Shown here: one piece after another, positions 4,718-5,863 of the stretch
How the letters are laid out: each line of letters begins with the position of its first letter
Position numbering within the stretch: the first letter of the stretch is position 1
Notes under the pieces: model-generated
The model's input: only the letters and a program-made list of their open reading frames with translations
Databases searched by the model: none
What the model was told of the DNA's origin: nothing
Origin: Candidatus Nomurabacteria bacterium
Lineage (GTDB): Bacteria > Patescibacteriota > Minisyncoccia > Phycocordibacterales > CSBR16-119
Assembly (NCBI GenBank): GCA_007117675.1
Contig: SKGB01000056.1
Coordinates: forward strand, 1 to 5,863
Reading direction: 5' to 3'
Length of the DNA stretch: 5,863 nt
Program-made: the position numbers and the translations under genes

Positions 4718-5086
4718 ATGAAAAATATATTGACCTATCTTTTCGGGGGGGTACAGAGAGAGAAACCTGAGGCACAAAAGAATGGTACATGTGCACGTTG
4801 CTCAAAACCGATACCACCATACAGCACATGTTGTATTATTGGCTACGATTCAAGAAAGGATGGACATCCCCGTAATGAATGTAACCACATTATCTGTTTT
4901 CAATGTATCAATACCTTGGGTTTTGAATGTAACGCAGTACATGTTTCAAAAAATAATGCTATCCCTGCTTTATTTTTTGATAAAAAAACCATTGATGCAA
5001 TTCATCGACACGAAAAAGAAATACATCATGTATCAAGAAATAAAAAAAGACAAGGGAAATGGAAAACCAGAAAGCGTCGTAGGTAG
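4718..5086 (+). CDS. Small Cys/His-rich protein, RING-like metal-ligand pattern
   Basis: 122 residues, no recognised family. Potential Zn ligands run Cys25-x2-Cys28, Cys55-x-His57-x2-Cys60-x2-Cys63, Cys71-x3-His75, with an extra Cys38-Cys39 pair. The core CNHIICFQC (55-63) has RING-finger-type spacing, and eight ligands in this order could make a cross-braced two-Zn fold, though canonical RINGs end in Cys-x2-Cys. The tail (97-122) is strongly basic, ending KWKTRKRRR, which suggests nucleic-acid or ribosome contact. There is no signal peptide, so it is likely cytosolic. The ATG at 4718 is the only Met in the frame. A run of seven G (4745-4751) lies near the start. It has its own promoter and a terminator that overlaps its last codons. 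A plain zinc-ribbon or HNH-like fold cannot be excluded from sequence alone; no HNH catalytic signature is clear. Confidence 0.8.
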   Translation: MKNILTYLFGGVQREKPEAQKNGTCARCSKPIPPYSTCCIIGYDSRKDGHPRNECNHIICFQCINTLGFECNAVHVSKNNAIPALFFDKKTIDAIHRHEKEIHHVSRNKKRQGKWKTRKRRR

Positions 5087-5106
5087 TACGACGCTTTTAT
5101 TTTTTC
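5071..5106 (+). terminator. Intrinsic terminator overlapping the end of the 122-aa gene
   Basis: A perfect 11-bp stem (5071-5081 with 5087-5097) and a 5-nt loop GGTAG that contains the stop codon, followed on the plus strand by TTTATTTTTTC. The left arm is the coding sequence for the final Lys-Arg-Arg residues. The converging ligase-like gene stops at 5097, inside the same element, so both genes end within it. Its minus-strand U-tract is weaker, so it works best for the plus-strand gene. Confidence 0.88.
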
Positions 5107-5863
5107 TTTCGTAACAACCGTGCTATTTGTGAATGAATAAAATCTTCAGGCTTTGCACCCAAATACTCAAGTCCTTTCCATAAAGGTGAATGCTCATGAA
5201 GCTCAGGAGTGTGGTGAACACTCATAACATATAAACCTTTTGAAGAAAGCAAGAAATGAATAAGTGCTGTGTCACTTAGATTAAACTCTTTGTGGAGTTC
5301 TTCGGAAAGCTCATCCATGAGTTGCCGAACATGCGGAGAAACATCATATGCGGGAGTCATAGAAAAAGACCCTGTACGATGTACGTCGTGAGTAAACATT
5401 TCTTTTTCATGTTTTATCTCATGCGCTGGAATTATATATTTTTCCTTGTTTCGAAATTCAGGAACAATACCACTTACAAATTCTCGTCCCTTTACATACT
5501 CTTCTATCAAAATATCATCAACATCCATCGAGGTAACACGAAGTGCTGTAATAAGCTCAGGAAAGGTTTTTGCCAAATAAGTGTGATATCGTGCTGAGAA
5601 AGCCAAGGGCTTCACCACCCAAGGACCGGGAAGTTTTCCAAAAATATCAAAGGCTCGCTCTCGTATAAAAGCATCTCTGTCTTCCTCGGACATGTCTCCT
5701 GTATACATATTGTGCATTTCAAAAAAGTCAGGTGTTTGCAACCCCAAATCTCGCAAACGGCGCTTCTTTTTACCTCTATGAAACATAAGTTCAGCGGACA
5801 GAGGGTCAGGACCCAAATATGGAATACCGAGTGTCTCAAGATGATGACACACTTCTCCATCAT
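5097..5863 (-). CDS. D-Ala-D-Ala ligase (Ddl)-like ATP-grasp protein, degenerate, 5' part missing
   Basis: An open frame continues past the right edge, visible as DGEV before CHHLETLGIPYLGP, so the GTG at 5850-5852 is not the start. About 254 C-terminal residues are present. Counting from that GTG, the order matches Ddl: LETLGIPYLGP (5-15), an ATP-grasp lysine in WVVKP (78-82), ILIEEYVKGREF (114-125), IPAHEI (141-146), and a C-terminal stretch aligning with the catalytic metal site (196-217). Ddl joins two D-Ala with ATP for peptidoglycan. Here the usual R-x-D reads L-I-H (H199), and N-E-x-N-T-x-P-G reads MSVHHTPE (210-217). All three Mg2+ ligands (Asp, Glu, Asn) are therefore replaced by His, Ser, His. 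The Gly/Ser-rich ATP loop after VKP is also changed (LAFSARYHT). It may be a pseudoenzyme, an altered-specificity ligase, or bind another metal. Fold assignment is good, activity doubtful. Confidence 0.85.
   Translation of the reverse strand, partial: DGEVCHHLETLGIPYLGPDPLSAELMFHRGKKKRRLRDLGLQTPDFFEMHNMYTGDMSEEDRDAFIRERAFDIFGKLPGPWVVKPLAFSARYHTYLAKTFPELITALRVTSMDVDDILIEEYVKGREFVSGIVPEFRNKEKYIIPAHEIKHEKEMFTHDVHRTGSFSMTPAYDVSPHVRQLMDELSEELHKEFNLSDTALIHFLLSSKGLYVMSVHHTPELHEHSPLWKGLEYLGAKPEDFIHSQIARLLRKKK

Noticed and set aside
4782..5114. Plus-strand ORF of 110 codons overlapping the 122-aa gene
   Set aside because: It starts inside the Cys/His gene, runs through the terminator and has no motif; the main frame has the ordered metal ligands. 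It is kept only as the alternative frame in the poly-G note.
5292..5597. Plus-strand ORF of 101 codons
   Set aside because: Antisense to the ATP-grasp motifs of the ligase-like gene; no own signals.
5850..5852. GTG as start of the ligase-like gene
   Set aside because: The frame stays open to the window edge and encodes DGEV just before it, matching the Ddl N-terminal part; the true start is outside.
5612..5863. Minus-strand ORF of 83 codons in another frame
   Set aside because: It overlaps the ligase-like frame, which carries the recognisable LETLGIPYLGP and later motifs; this frame has none.
1..5863. CRISPR array, insertion sequence or riboswitch
   Set aside because: No regularly spaced repeats, no transposase frame or long terminal inverted repeats, and no leader with a known riboswitch-like fold were found; leaders here are short.

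Overview
The window reads as an AT-rich bacterial chromosome segment, most likely from the Candidate Phyla Radiation (Patescibacteria), Parcubacteria-like. Three things suggest this. There is a secreted protein whose C-terminal peptidoglycan-binding domain is followed by an 'APWGIT'-type extension. Short '(G/Q)EVLG' motifs sit in the linkers of two exported proteins. The first gene carries an 'ILECVV...AYFGYEN' module. The lineage call comes from remembered family patterns, not a search. Stops are TAA and TAG only, no TGA is read through, and good start codons lack a strong Shine-Dalgarno sequence.

Layout. Positions 1-3918 are an envelope block, all on the minus strand. In transcription order it holds a large secreted peptidoglycan-binding protein (2305-3918) closed by a terminator, then a CAP/SCP-domain membrane protein (1167-2240) only 2 nt from an MscS-family mechanosensitive channel (316-1164), then the start of another secreted protein (1-212). 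Positions 3919-4222 form an intergenic stretch with two candidate promoters, an intrinsic terminator, a repeated 10-mer and a doubtful 40-codon ORF. Positions 4223-4717 hold a lysine-free, very acidic 63-aa protein (minus) divergent from a tRNA-Ala(TGC) gene (plus). The two promoters appear to share one palindromic -35 hexamer, and the minus-strand -10 sits exactly in the loop of a 9-bp inverted repeat. Positions 4718-5086 (plus) encode a 122-aa Cys/His protein with RING-like metal-ligand spacing and a strongly basic tail. It converges on a D-Ala-D-Ala-ligase-like ATP-grasp protein (5097-5863, minus, N-terminus outside the window). In that protein the residues expected to bind the catalytic Mg2+ are replaced.

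How the genes fit together. The left block and the right-hand ligase homologue all point to the cell wall and envelope: peptidoglycan attachment, a surface CAP domain, osmotic-pressure release, and a peptidoglycan-precursor enzyme fold. The middle carries the translation gene (tRNA) and two small unknown proteins of opposite charge. The clearest oddities are the degenerate ligase, the RING-like mini-protein and the divergent promoter with its inverted repeat. No CRISPR, insertion sequence, rRNA or recombinase is visible.
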